Shown one piece after another: positions 17,422 to 27,056 of a DNA stretch of 64,000 nt. The stretch is from positions 797,501-861,500 of the forward strand of contig NZ_CP028414.1 of the NCBI RefSeq assembly GCF_000148585.2, in the 5' to 3' direction. The stretch is from Streptococcus mitis NCTC 12261 (GTDB lineage Bacteria; Bacillota; Bacilli; Lactobacillales; Streptococcaceae). The notes beneath the pieces were generated by a model. That model was not told where the DNA came from. It did no database searches and worked only from the letters and a program-made list of their open reading frames with translations. Both the position numbers and the translations under genes were made by a program. How positions within the stretch are numbered: position 1 is the first letter of the stretch; each line of letters starts with the position of its first letter.

Positions 17422-19776
17422 ATGAAAGATAGAATAAAAGAATATTTGCAAGATAAGGGAAAGGTAACTGTCAATGACTTGGCTCAGGCTTTGGGAAAAG
17501 ACGGTTCCAAGGATTTTCGTGAGTTGATTAAAACCTTATCCTTAATGGAAAGAAAGCACCAGATTCGTTTTGAAGAAGATGGTACTCTGACCTTAGAAGT
17601 TAAGAAAAAACATGAGATTACTCTCAAGGGGATTTTTCATGCCCATAAAAATGGCTTTGGTTTTGTCAGTCTAGAAGGCGAGGAGGACGACCTTTTTGTA
17701 GGTAAAAACGATGTCAACTATGCTATTGATGGCGATACTGTTGAGGTTGTCATCAAGAAAGTCGCTGATCGTAACAAGGGAACAGCGGCGGAAGCCAAAA
17801 TTATCGATATCCTAGAACACAGTTTGACAACTGTTGTCGGTCAAATCGTTCTAGATCAGGAAAAACCTAAGTATGCTGGCTACATCCGTTCGAAAAATCA
17901 GAAAATCAGCCAACCGATTTATGTAAAAAAACCAGCCCTTAAACTGGAGGGAACAGAAGTTCTCAAGGTCTTTATCGACAAATACCCAAGCAAGAAACAT
18001 GATTTCTTTGTCGCGAGTGTTCTAGATGTGGTGGGGCATTCAACGGATGTCGGAATTGATGTTCTTGAGGTTTTGGAGTCTATGGACATTGTCTCAGAAT
18101 TTCCAGAGGCTGTTGTCAAGGAAGCAGAAAGTGTGCCTGATGTTCCGTCTCAAAAGGATATGGAAGGCCGTCTGGATCTAAGAGATGAGATTACCTTTAC
18201 CATTGACGGTGCTGACGCCAAAGACTTGGACGATGCGGTGCATATCAAGGCTTTAAAAAATGGGAATTTGGAGCTCGGTGTTCACATCGCAGATGTTTCC
18301 TACTATGTGACTGAGGGGTCTGCCCTTGATAAGGAAGCCCTTAATCGTGCAACTTCTGTCTATGTGACAGACCGTGTGGTCCCAATGCTTCCAGAACGAC
18401 TGTCAAATGGTATCTGCTCCCTCAATCCTCAAGTTGATCGCCTAACCCAGTCTGCCATTATGGAGATTGATAAACATGGTCGTGTGGTCAATTACACCAT
18501 TACACAAACGGTAATCAAGACAAGCTTCCGTATGACCTATAACGATGTTAATGATATTCTAGCTGGCGACGTGGAAAAGAGACAAGAATATCAGAAAATT
18601 GTCCCTAGTATCGAACTCATGGCCAAGCTTCATGAAATTTTAGAAAACATGCGTGTGAAACGTGGTGCCCTCAATTTCGATACCAATGAAGCTAAGATTT
18701 TAGTGGATAAGCAAGGTAAGCCTGTTGATATCGTTCTTCGTCAGCGTGGTGTTGCTGAGCGCATGATTGAATCCTTTATGCTGATGGCCAATGAAACAGT
18801 TGCCGAGCATTTTAGCAAGCTGGATCTACCTTTCATCTATCGAATTCACGAGGAGCCTAAGGCTGAAAAAGTTCAGAAGTTTATTGATTATGCTTCGAGT
18901 TTTGGCTTGCGTATTTATGGGACTGCCAGTGAGATTAGCCAGGAGGCCCTCCAAGACATCATGCGTGCTGTTGAGGGGGAACCTTATGCAGATGTATTGT
19001 CCATGATGCTTCTTCGCTCTATGCAGCAGGCTCGCTATTCGGAGCACAATCACGGCCACTATGGCCTTGCTGCTGACTATTACACTCACTTTACCAGTCC
19101 GATTCGTCGTTATCCAGACCTTCTTGTTCACCGTATGATTCGTGATTACAGCCGTTCTAAGGAAATAGCAGAGCATTTTGAGCAAGTGATTCCAGAGATT
19201 GCGACCCAGTCTTCCAACCGTGAACGTCGTGCCATTGAGGCTGAGCGTGAAGTCGAAGCCATGAAAAAGGCTGAGTATATGGAAGAATACGTAGGCGAAG
19301 AATACGATGCGGTTGTATCAAGTATTGTCAAGTTTGGTCTCTTTGTTGAATTGCCGAATACAGTTGAGGGCTTGATTCACATCACTAATCTACCTGAATT
19401 TTATCATTTCAATGAACGTGATTTGACCCTGCTTGGGGAGAAATCGGGTACAACCTTCCGTGTAGGTCAGCAAATCCGTATCCGAGTTGAAAGAGCCGAC
19501 AAGATGACGGGTGAAATTGACTTTTCTTACATCCCAAGTGAGTTTGATGTGATTGAAAAAGGCTTGAAACAAGCTGGTTGCAAAGACAGAGGGCGTGGTT
19601 CAAATCGTCGTTCAGATAAGAAGGAAGACAAGAGAAAATCAGGACGCTCAAATGATAAGCGCAAGCATTCACAAAAAGACAAGAAGAAAAAGGGCAAGAA
19701 ACCTTTTTACAAGGAAGTAGCTAAGAAAGGAGCCAAGCATGGCAAAGGGCGAGGGAAAGGTCGTCGCACAAAATAA
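17422..19776 (+). CDS. rnr: Ribonuclease R
   Basis: 784 aa. An N-terminal winged-helix-like part is followed by cold-shock domains ([17 protein letters not shown] near residue 70), and the RNB catalytic domain with [14 protein letters not shown] (the Asp cluster that binds Mg2+). A C-terminal S1 domain ([20 protein letters not shown]) and a Lys/Arg-rich tail from about residue 720 complete it. It is a processive 3'-5' exonuclease that degrades structured RNA, and it works with SmpB/tmRNA on defective mRNAs. Its last 38 bases overlap smpB, so the basic tail codons double as the SmpB start. Confidence 0.96.
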
Positions 19777-20206
19777 AAAGGCGCGTCACGACTATACAAT
19801 CGTAGATACGCTAGAGGCAGGGATGGTCCTGACTGGAACTGAAATCAAGAGTGTACGAGCAGCTCGAATCAATCTCAAGGATGGCTTTGCCCAAGTAAAA
19901 AATGGGGAGGTATGGCTGAGCAATGTTCATATCGCTCCTTACGAAGAGGGCAATATCTGGAACCAAGAACCAGAACGTCGTCGAAAACTCTTACTCCATA
20001 AAAAGCAAATTCAAAAATTGGAACAAGAGACTAAAGGAACAGGAATGACCCTGGTTCCCCTTAAAGTCTATATCAAAGATGGCTATGCCAAGCTCCTTTT
20101 AGGCCTAGCTAAAGGGAAGCATGACTACGATAAACGGGAGTCTATCAAACGACGTGAGCAAAACCGCGACATCGCGCGTGTTATGAAAGCTGTTAATCAG
20201 CGATAA
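19739..20206 (+). CDS. smpB: SmpB, tmRNA-binding protein
   Basis: 155 aa. SmpB delivers tmRNA to stalled ribosomes (trans-translation). Visible are [39 protein letters not shown], and the basic C-terminal tail ([19 protein letters not shown]) that enters the mRNA channel. It starts inside rnr (+2 frame), with AAGAAAGGAG just upstream. Confidence 0.97.
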
Positions 20207-20220
20207 AAAGAGGAATGAAG

Positions 20221-21081
20221 ATGGAAAAACTAGTTGCCTATAAACGCATGCCTTTGTGGACTAAAGAAACCATGCCAGAGGCTGTTCAGCAAAAGCACAA
20301 TACCAAGGTTGGGACTTGGAGCAAGATTACTGTTTTAAAAGGAACTCTCAAGTTTATTGAATTGACAGAGGATGGTGAGGTTCTAGCTGAACACCTATTT
20401 GAAGCAGGGGCTGACAATCCAATGGCGCAACCACAAGCCTGGCACCGAGTGGAGGCTGTAACAGACGATGTAGAATGGTACTTGGAATTTTATTGTAAAC
20501 CTGAGGATTATTTTCCTAAGAAATACAATACCAATCCTGTTCATTCAGAGGTCCTAGAGGCAATGCAGACAGTAAAACCAGGGAAAGCCTTGGATTTGGG
20601 CTGTGGTCAGGGCCGTAACTCTCTCTTTCTTGCACAGAATGGTTTTGATGTGACAGCTGTAGATCAAAATGAATTATCTCTTGAAATCTTGCAAAGCATT
20701 GTTGAGCAGGAAGACCTAGATATGCCTGTTGGTCTTTACGATATCAATTCAGCCAGTATTGGGAAAGAATATGATTTTATCGTTTCAACAGTTGTTCTCA
20801 TGTTTCTACAAGCGGACCGCATTCCAGCTATTATTCAAAATATGCAGGAGAAAACCAGTGTTGGTGGTTACAATCTTATCGTTTGTGCTATGGACACGGA
20901 GGATTATCCTTGCTCTGTGAACTTCCCATTCACATTTAAAGAAGGAGAATTGGCAGACTATTACAAGGACTGGGAATTGGTTAAGTACAATGAAAATCCT
21001 GGCCATCTTCACCGTCGCGATGAGAATGGCAATCGTATTCAACTACGCTTTGCGACCATGCTAGCTAAGAAAATCAAATAA
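20221..21081 (+). CDS. tehB: TehB-like SAM-dependent methyltransferase
   Basis: 286 aa. An N-terminal cupin-like domain (about 1-95, DUF1971 type) is fused to a class-I methyltransferase with motif [17 protein letters not shown] (about residue 122-137) and FDVTAVDQN. This is the long TehB form associated with tellurite resistance; the natural substrate is uncertain. ATG 20221 is chosen because GAGG is better spaced for it than for the ATG at 20215. It lies 14 bases after smpB. Confidence 0.85.
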   Translation: MEKLVAYKRMPLWTKETMPEAVQQKHNTKVGTWSKITVLKGTLKFIELTEDGEVLAEHLFEAGADNPMAQPQAWHRVEAVTDDVEWYLEFYCKPEDYFPKKYNTNPVHSEVLEAMQTVKPGKALDLGCGQGRNSLFLAQNGFDVTAVDQNELSLEILQSIVEQEDLDMPVGLYDINSASIGKEYDFIVSTVVLMFLQADRIPAIIQNMQEKTSVGGYNLIVCAMDTEDYPCSVNFPFTFKEGELADYYKDWELVKYNENPGHLHRRDENGNRIQLRFATMLAKKIK

Positions 21082-21090
21082 ACATGAATG

Positions 21091-21125
21091 AAGATTAGGA
21101 ATTTTCCTGATCTTTTTTCTTTTTT
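21091..21125 (+). terminator. tehB terminator
   Basis: A ten-bp stem AAGATTAGGA / TCCTGATCTT (21091-21100 with 21105-21114) with one G-U pair, then a T-rich tract. It runs directly into the com-box of coiA. Confidence 0.85.
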
Positions 21126-21132
21126 ACGAATA
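21125..21132 (+). promoter_or_regulatory. Com-box (SigX/ComX promoter) for coiA
   Basis: TACGAATA preceded by a T-rich stretch, 22 bases before the coiA ATG. This is the known -10-like SigX recognition box of late competence genes. No sigma-A type -10 is better placed. Confidence 0.88.
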
Positions 21133-21153
21133 ATATAGAAAAGGAGGGAAATC

Positions 21154-22107
21154 ATGTTTGTTGCGAGAGATTCTAGGGGAGAATTGGTAAATGTGTTAGA
21201 GGATAAGCTTGAGAAGCAAGCATACACCTGCCCAGCTTGTGGAGGTCAGCTCCGTTTGCGTCAAGGACCAAGTGTCCGGATCCATTTTGCCCACAAAACC
21301 TTAAAAGACTGTGATTTTTCCTCTGAAAATGAAAGTCCAGAACATCTGGAAAATAAGGAAGTCCTTTATCACTGGTTGAAAAAAGAGGCCGAGGTGCAAT
21401 TAGAATACCTGCTTCCAGAGCTTAAACAGATTGCGGATGTATTTGTAAATGGCAATCTAGCTTTAGAGGTTCAATGTAGTCCCTTGCCTCAAAAAGTTCT
21501 TAAAGAGCGTAGCGAGGGCTATCGTAGTCAGGGTTACCAAGTACTGTGGTTGCTGGGAAAAAAACTGTGGCTCAAGGAGCGTTTGACTCGTCTACAACAA
21601 GGTTTTCTCTATTTCAGTCAAAACATGGGCTTTTATGTTTGGGAATTAGACAGTGAAAAACAAGTTTTAAGACTCAAATACCTGATTCACCAAGATCTCC
21701 GAGGTAAACTCCATTATCAGATTAAGGAATTTCCCTATGGTCACGGTAGTTTACTGGAGATATTACGTTTTCCCTATAAGAAACAAAAAATATCTCATTT
21801 TACAGTTTCTCAGGACAAGGACATCTGTCGTTATATCCGGCAACAACTGTACTATCAAAATCCCATTTGGATGAAAGAACAAGCAGAAGCCTATAAAAAG
21901 GGAGAAAATCTCCTGACTTATGGGCTAAAAGAATGGTATCCACAAATTCGACCACTAGTAGGTAATTTTTGCCAAATTGAGCAAGATTTGATTCGCTATT
22001 ATCTGTATTTTCAAACCTATTATCAAGAAAATCCTCAAAATGATTGGCAAATGCTCTATCCACCAGCCTTTTATCAGCAATATTTCTTAAAAAATATGGT
22101 AGAATAG
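21154..22107 (+). CDS. coiA: CoiA, late competence protein
   Basis: 317 aa. CoiA is needed for recombination of imported DNA in naturally transformable streptococci. Near the N-terminus is a Cys pair with His (CPACGGQLRLRQGPSVRIHFAH), followed by a nuclease-like core (VFVNGNLALEVQCSPL) and a Tyr/Gln-rich C-terminus. AAAGGAGGG lies before the ATG. Expression is predicted to be competence-induced through the com-box. The frame is complete, so competence could be functional at this step. Confidence 0.92.
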   Translation: MFVARDSRGELVNVLEDKLEKQAYTCPACGGQLRLRQGPSVRIHFAHKTLKDCDFSSENESPEHLENKEVLYHWLKKEAEVQLEYLLPELKQIADVFVNGNLALEVQCSPLPQKVLKERSEGYRSQGYQVLWLLGKKLWLKERLTRLQQGFLYFSQNMGFYVWELDSEKQVLRLKYLIHQDLRGKLHYQIKEFPYGHGSLLEILRFPYKKQKISHFTVSQDKDICRYIRQQLYYQNPIWMKEQAEAYKKGENLLTYGLKEWYPQIRPLVGNFCQIEQDLIRYYLYFQTYYQENPQNDWQMLYPPAFYQQYFLKNMVE

Positions 22108-22125
22108 AAAGGATGGAGGAATCTA

Positions 22126-23928
22126 ATGGTATTACAAAGACATGAAATAAATGAAAAAGATACATGGGATCTATCAACGATCTACCCAACTGACCAGGCT
22201 TGGGAAGAAGCCTTAAAAGATATAACAGAACAATTGGAGACAGTAGCCCAGTATGAAGGCCATCTCCTGGATAGTGCGGATAGTCTACTCGAAATTACTG
22301 AATTTTCTCTTGAAATGGAACGCCAAATGGAGAAGCTTTACGTTTATGCTCATATGAAGAATGACCAAGACACACGTGAAGCCAAGTACCAAGAGTACTA
22401 TGCCAAGGCCATGACTCTCTATAGCCAGCTAGACCAAGCCTTTTCATTCTATGAACCTGAATTTATGGAGATTAGTGAAGAGCAGTATGCTGACTTTTTA
22501 GAAGCTCAGCCAAAATTGCAGGTTTATCAACACTATTTTGACAAGCTTTTGCAAGGCAAGGATCACGTTCTTTCACAACGCGAAGAAGAATTATTGGCTG
22601 GAGCTGGGGAAATCTTTGGTTCGGCAAGTGAAACCTTCGCTATCTTGGACAATGCGGATATTGTGTTCCCTTATGTTCTTGACGATGATGGTAAGGAAGT
22701 TCAGCTATCTCATGGGACTTACACACGTTTGATGGAGTCTAAAAATCGTGAGGTTCGTCGTGGTGCCTATCAAGCCCTTTATGCGACTTATCAACAATTC
22801 CAACACACCTATGCCAAAACCTTGCAAACCAATGTTAAGGTGCAAAACTACCGTGCCAAAGTTCGCAACTACAAGAGCGCTCGTCATGCAGCCCTAGCAG
22901 CCAATTTTGTTCCAGAGAGTGTTTATGACAATTTGGTAGCAGCAGTTCGCAAGCATTTGCCACTCTTGCATCGCTATCTTAACCTTCGTTCAAAAATCCT
23001 GGGAATTTCAGACCTCAAGATGTACGATGTCTACACACCACTTTCTTCTGTTGAATACAGTTTTACCTACCGAGAAGCCTTGAAAAAGGCAGAAGATGCC
23101 TTGGCAGTCTTGGGTGAGGATTACTTGAGCCGTGTCAAACGTGCCTTCAGCGAGCGTTGGATTGATGTTTACGAAAACCAAGGCAAGCGTTCAGGTGCTT
23201 ACTCTGGTGGTTCTTACGATACCAATGCCTTTATGCTACTTAATTGGCAGGACAATTTAGACAATCTCTTTACCCTTGTTCATGAAACAGGTCACAGTAT
23301 GCATTCAAGCTATACTCGTGAAACGCAGCCTTATGTTTACGGAGATTATTCTATCTTCTTGGCTGAGATTGCATCAACTACCAATGAAAATATCTTGACG
23401 GAGAAATTATTGGAAGAAGTGGAAGATGATGCAACGCGCTTTGCTATTCTCAATAACTTCCTAGATGGTTTCCGTGGGACAGTTTTCCGTCAAACTCAAT
23501 TTGCTGAGTTTGAACACGCGATTCACCAAGCGGACCAAAATGGAGAAGTCTTGACAAGTGATTTCCTAAATAAACTCTACGCAGACTTGAACCAAGAGTA
23601 TTATGGTTTGAGTAAGGAAGACAATCCTGAAATCCAATACGAGTGGGCTCGCATTCCACACTTCTACTATAACTACTATGTATACCAATATTCAACTGGC
23701 TTTGCAGCAGCCTCAGCCTTGGCTGAAAAGATTGTCCATGGTAATCAAGAAGACCGTGACCGCTATATCGACTATCTCAAGGCAGGTAAGTCTGACTATC
23801 CACTTAATGTCATGAGAAAAGCTGGAGTTGATATGGAGAAGGAAGACTACCTCAACGATGCCTTTGCAGTCTTTGAACGTCGTTTAAATGAGTTTGAAGC
23901 ACTTGTTGAAAAATTGGGAATGGCATAA
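22126..23928 (+). CDS. pepF: Oligoendopeptidase F
   Basis: 600 aa, M3 metallopeptidase. The zinc motif HETGH (in [15 protein letters not shown], about residue 387) is intact, with the downstream Glu in AEIASTTNE. It is cytoplasmic and cuts peptides of about 7-17 residues. It follows coiA after 18 bases and may share its transcript; a fuller set of vegetative promoters was not seen. GGATGGAGG precedes the ATG. Confidence 0.94.
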   Translation: MVLQRHEINEKDTWDLSTIYPTDQAWEEALKDITEQLETVAQYEGHLLDSADSLLEITEFSLEMERQMEKLYVYAHMKNDQDTREAKYQEYYAKAMTLYSQLDQAFSFYEPEFMEISEEQYADFLEAQPKLQVYQHYFDKLLQGKDHVLSQREEELLAGAGEIFGSASETFAILDNADIVFPYVLDDDGKEVQLSHGTYTRLMESKNREVRRGAYQALYATYQQFQHTYAKTLQTNVKVQNYRAKVRNYKSARHAALAANFVPESVYDNLVAAVRKHLPLLHRYLNLRSKILGISDLKMYDVYTPLSSVEYSFTYREALKKAEDALAVLGEDYLSRVKRAFSERWIDVYENQGKRSGAYSGGSYDTNAFMLLNWQDNLDNLFTLVHETGHSMHSSYTRETQPYVYGDYSIFLAEIASTTNENILTEKLLEEVEDDATRFAILNNFLDGFRGTVFRQTQFAEFEHAIHQADQNGEVLTSDFLNKLYADLNQEYYGLSKEDNPEIQYEWARIPHFYYNYYVYQYSTGFAAASALAEKIVHGNQEDRDRYIDYLKAGKSDYPLNVMRKAGVDMEKEDYLNDAFAVFERRLNEFEALVEKLGMA

Positions 23929-23929
23929 G

Positions 23930-24643
23930 ATGGTTGAATCATATAGTAAAAATGCCAACCATAACATGCGTCGCCCTGTCGTCAAGGAAGAAATTGTAGA
24001 CTTGATGCGTCAGCGCCAAAAGCAGGTCACAGGATCTTTGAAAGAATTGGAAGACTTTGCCCGCAAGGAAAATATTCCCATTATTCCCCATGAAACGGTT
24101 GCTTATTTCCGTTTTCTCATGGAAACCATACAACCTAAAAACATTCTAGAAATTGGGACGGCCATCGGGTTTTCAGCCCTCTTGATGGCAGAACATGCGC
24201 CAAAGGCAAAGATTACAACCATTGACCGCAATCCAGAGATGATTGGATTTGCCAAGAAAAATTTCGCCCAGTTTGACAGTCGCAAGCAAATTACGCTCCT
24301 AGAAGGAGATGCGGTAGATGTCTTATCTACCTTGACAGAGTCCTATGATTTCGTCTTTATGGATTCAGCCAAGTCTAAATACATCGTCTTTCTGCCAGAA
24401 ATCCTCAAACATTTGGAAGTCGGTGGTGTGGTTGTTTTGGATGATATTTTCCAAGGTGGTGATGTTGCCAAGGATATTATGGAAGTCCGTCGTGGTCAGC
24501 GAACTATTTACAGAGGACTTCAAAGACTATTTGATGCAACCTTAGACAATCCAGGACTCACCGCAACATTAGTACCTCTGGGGGACGGTATTCTCATGCT
24601 TCGTAAAAATGTAGCAGATGTTCAATTGCCTGACAGCGAATGA
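23930..24643 (+). CDS. SAM-dependent O-methyltransferase
   Basis: 237 aa, family of catechol/caffeoyl-CoA-type O-methyltransferases (PF01596). Motif I is ILEIGTAIGFSALLMA; TTIDRNPEMI and the metal-binding region FVFMDSAKSKY and VVVLDDIF follow. The substrate is not known. The start at ATG 23930, one base after the pepF stop, has only a weak site, so translation may be coupled to pepF. Confidence 0.85.
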   Translation: MVESYSKNANHNMRRPVVKEEIVDLMRQRQKQVTGSLKELEDFARKENIPIIPHETVAYFRFLMETIQPKNILEIGTAIGFSALLMAEHAPKAKITTIDRNPEMIGFAKKNFAQFDSRKQITLLEGDAVDVLSTLTESYDFVFMDSAKSKYIVFLPEILKHLEVGGVVVLDDIFQGGDVAKDIMEVRRGQRTIYRGLQRLFDATLDNPGLTATLVPLGDGILMLRKNVADVQLPDSE

Positions 24644-24709
24644 TTTTCAGAAAAATTTAAGAAAATATAGTAAAATAGATAGGGTAACACTTATCTCAAA
24701 GGAGTAGAC

Positions 24710-25648
24710 ATGAAGAAAAAACTATTGGCAGGTGCCATTACACTATTATCAGTAGCAACTTTAGCAGCTTGTTCGAAAGGTTCAGAAGGGGCAGACCTTA
24801 TCAGCATGAAAGGGGATGTCATCACAGAACATCAATTTTATGAGCAAGTGAAAAGCAACCCTTCAGCACAACAAGTCTTGTTGAACATGACCATCCAAAA
24901 AGTATTTGAGAAGCAATATGGCTCAGAAGTAGATGACAAAGAAGTCAACGATACTATTGCCGAAGAAGAGAAACAATATGGTGAGAACTACCAACGTGTC
25001 TTATCGCAAGCAGGAATGACTCTTGAAACACGTAAAGCTCAAATTCGTACAAGTAAATTGGTTGAGTTGGCAGTTAAGAAAGCAGCAGAAGCTGAATTGA
25101 CAGATGATGCTTACAAGAAGGCTTATGACGAGTACACTCCAGATGTAACGGCTCAAATCATTCGTCTTGATAATGAGGATAAAGCGAAAGAAGTCCTCGA
25201 AAAAGCCAAAGCTAGTGATGCAGACTTTGCTCAATTAGCCAAAGATAATTCAACAGATGAGAAAACTAAAGCGAATGGTGGAGAAATCACCTTTGATTCT
25301 GCTTCAACAGAAGTACCAGATCAAGTTAAGAAAGCAGCTTTTGCGTTAGATGTAAACGGTGTTTCTGATGTGATTAGTGTTACTGGAACACAAGCATACA
25401 GCAGCCAATATTACATTGTTAAACTGATTAAGAAAACAGAAAAATCATCTAATATTGACGATTACAAAGAAAAATTAAAAACTGTTATCTTAACTCAAAA
25501 ACAAAACGACGCATCATTTGTTCAAAGTATTATCGGAAAAGAATTGCAAGCAGCCAATATCAAGGTTAAAGATCAAGCATTCCAAAATATCTTCACTCAA
25601 TACATCGGTGGTGGAGATTCAAGCTCAAGCAGTTCTTCAAAAGAATAA
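24710..25648 (+). CDS. prsA: PrsA / PpmA foldase lipoprotein
   Basis: 312 aa. A lipoprotein signal ends in LAAC (Cys21). A parvulin-type peptidyl-prolyl isomerase domain lies in the centre (about 145-240: AQIIRLDNEDKAKEVLEKA, FAQLAKDNSTDEKTKANGGEI). The tail is Ser-rich. It folds secreted proteins outside the membrane. AAAGGAG precedes the ATG. A terminator follows. Confidence 0.94.
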   Translation: MKKKLLAGAITLLSVATLAACSKGSEGADLISMKGDVITEHQFYEQVKSNPSAQQVLLNMTIQKVFEKQYGSEVDDKEVNDTIAEEEKQYGENYQRVLSQAGMTLETRKAQIRTSKLVELAVKKAAEAELTDDAYKKAYDEYTPDVTAQIIRLDNEDKAKEVLEKAKASDADFAQLAKDNSTDEKTKANGGEITFDSASTEVPDQVKKAAFALDVNGVSDVISVTGTQAYSSQYYIVKLIKKTEKSSNIDDYKEKLKTVILTQKQNDASFVQSIIGKELQAANIKVKDQAFQNIFTQYIGGGDSSSSSSSKE

Positions 25649-25655
25649 AACAGAA

Positions 25656-25676
25656 AAGAGCCAAGTGCTCTTTTTC
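25656..25676 (+). terminator. prsA terminator
   Basis: AAGAGC / GCTCTT with a 5-base loop, then TTTTT. Confidence 0.75.
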
Positions 25677-25729
25677 TTATGAAAAAATCTTCTATCTTAA
25701 GGGTAAGAGTTTTTTTCTTTCGGAAAAAA

Positions 25730-25738
25730 TGGTATAAT
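25730..25738 (+). promoter_or_regulatory. ftsW promoter (extended -10)
   Basis: TGGTATAAT, about 70 bases before the ftsW ATG, without a clear -35. Confidence 0.6.
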
Positions 25739-25808
25739 AGCAATCAAAACTAGAAAATAAACGGAATTTGGGAATAATTTCTTTTGTTCTCATTAGATTG
25801 GTGATACT

Positions 25809-27032
25809 ATGAAGATTAGTAAGAGGCACCTATTAAACTATTCTATTCTAGTTCCTTACTTACTTTTATCTATTTTGGGTTTGATTGTAGTCTATTCTAC
25901 AACCAGTGCCATTCTTATCGAAGAAGGTAAAAGTGCCCTCCAATTGGTTCGAAGTCAGGGAATGTTTTGGATATTTAGTTTAATATTGATTGCCTTGATA
26001 TATAAGCTGAAACTGAATTTTTTAAGAAAAGAACGACTCTTATTTATTGTTATGTTTGTTGAGCTGATTCTTTTGGCTCTGGCTCGCTTAATTGGTACGC
26101 CGGTCAATGGAGCCTATGGTTGGATTTCAGTAGGACCTTTGACCATTCAGCCAGCTGAGTATTTGAAGATAATCATCGTCTGGTACTTGGCCCAACGTTT
26201 TTCAAAACAACAGGATGAAATTGGTATTTACGATTTTCAAGTTTTAACTCAAAATCAATGGATTCCTCGTGCTTTTAATGATTGGCGCTTTGTCCTCTTG
26301 GTAATGATAGGAAGTTTGGCTATCTTCCCAGATCTGGGGAATGCGACTATCCTAGCTCTGGTTGCCTTGATTATGTATACAGTTAGTGGGATTGCTCATC
26401 GTTGGTTTATAGCCTTTATCGGTGTATTGGTAGGAGTTTCAGCCCTATCCTTATCAGCTATTTCTATGATTGGGGTTGATAAGTTTTCAAAAGTTCCAGT
26501 ATTTGGTTACGTTGCTAAGCGTTTCAGTGCCTACTTTAATCCCTTTGCTGATTTGGCAGGAGCAGGCCACCAACTTGCAAATTCCTACTTTGCCATGGTA
26601 AATGGTGGTTGGTTTGGTCTAGGCTTAGGAAATTCAATCGAAAAACGTGGTTATTTACCAGAGGCCCATACAGACTTTGTTTTTTCAATTGTCATTGAAG
26701 AGTTTGGATTTGTGGGAGCCAGCTTGATTTTAGCACTTGTCTTTTTCCTGATTTTACGAATTATCCTAGTCGGTATTCGTGCTAAGAATCCCTTTAATTC
26801 CATGATGGCGATTGGGGTTGGGGGGATGATGCTGGTACAGGTATTTGTCAATATCGGTGGAATTTCTGGCATTATTCCTTCGACAGGAGTAACATTCCCC
26901 TTCTTATCACAAGGGGGAAACAGTCTCCTAGTCTTGTCTGTAGCCATCGCCTTTGTCTTAAATATTGATGCAAGTGAAAAACGTGCCGAATTATATGAGG
27001 AGTTAGAAGCTCACTCATCAAACTATATGTAG
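25809..27032 (+). CDS. ftsW: FtsW, SEDS peptidoglycan glycosyltransferase
   Basis: 407 aa with about 10 membrane helices. SEDS motifs are visible: PVNGAYGWISVGPLTIQPAEYLKI, AGAGHQLANSYFAMVNGGWFGLGLGNS, TDFVFSIVIEEFGFVGA and PSTGVTFPFLSQGGNS. FtsW polymerises septal peptidoglycan with its class-B PBP. FtsW rather than RodA is chosen from the ppc neighbour, the order I recall for pneumococcus. Confidence 0.88.
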   Translation: MKISKRHLLNYSILVPYLLLSILGLIVVYSTTSAILIEEGKSALQLVRSQGMFWIFSLILIALIYKLKLNFLRKERLLFIVMFVELILLALARLIGTPVNGAYGWISVGPLTIQPAEYLKIIIVWYLAQRFSKQQDEIGIYDFQVLTQNQWIPRAFNDWRFVLLVMIGSLAIFPDLGNATILALVALIMYTVSGIAHRWFIAFIGVLVGVSALSLSAISMIGVDKFSKVPVFGYVAKRFSAYFNPFADLAGAGHQLANSYFAMVNGGWFGLGLGNSIEKRGYLPEAHTDFVFSIVIEEFGFVGASLILALVFFLILRIILVGIRAKNPFNSMMAIGVGGMMLVQVFVNIGGISGIIPSTGVTFPFLSQGGNSLLVLSVAIAFVLNIDASEKRAELYEELEAHSSNYM

Positions 27033-27056
27033 AGTTGATAGTGGAAAGGATGACCT

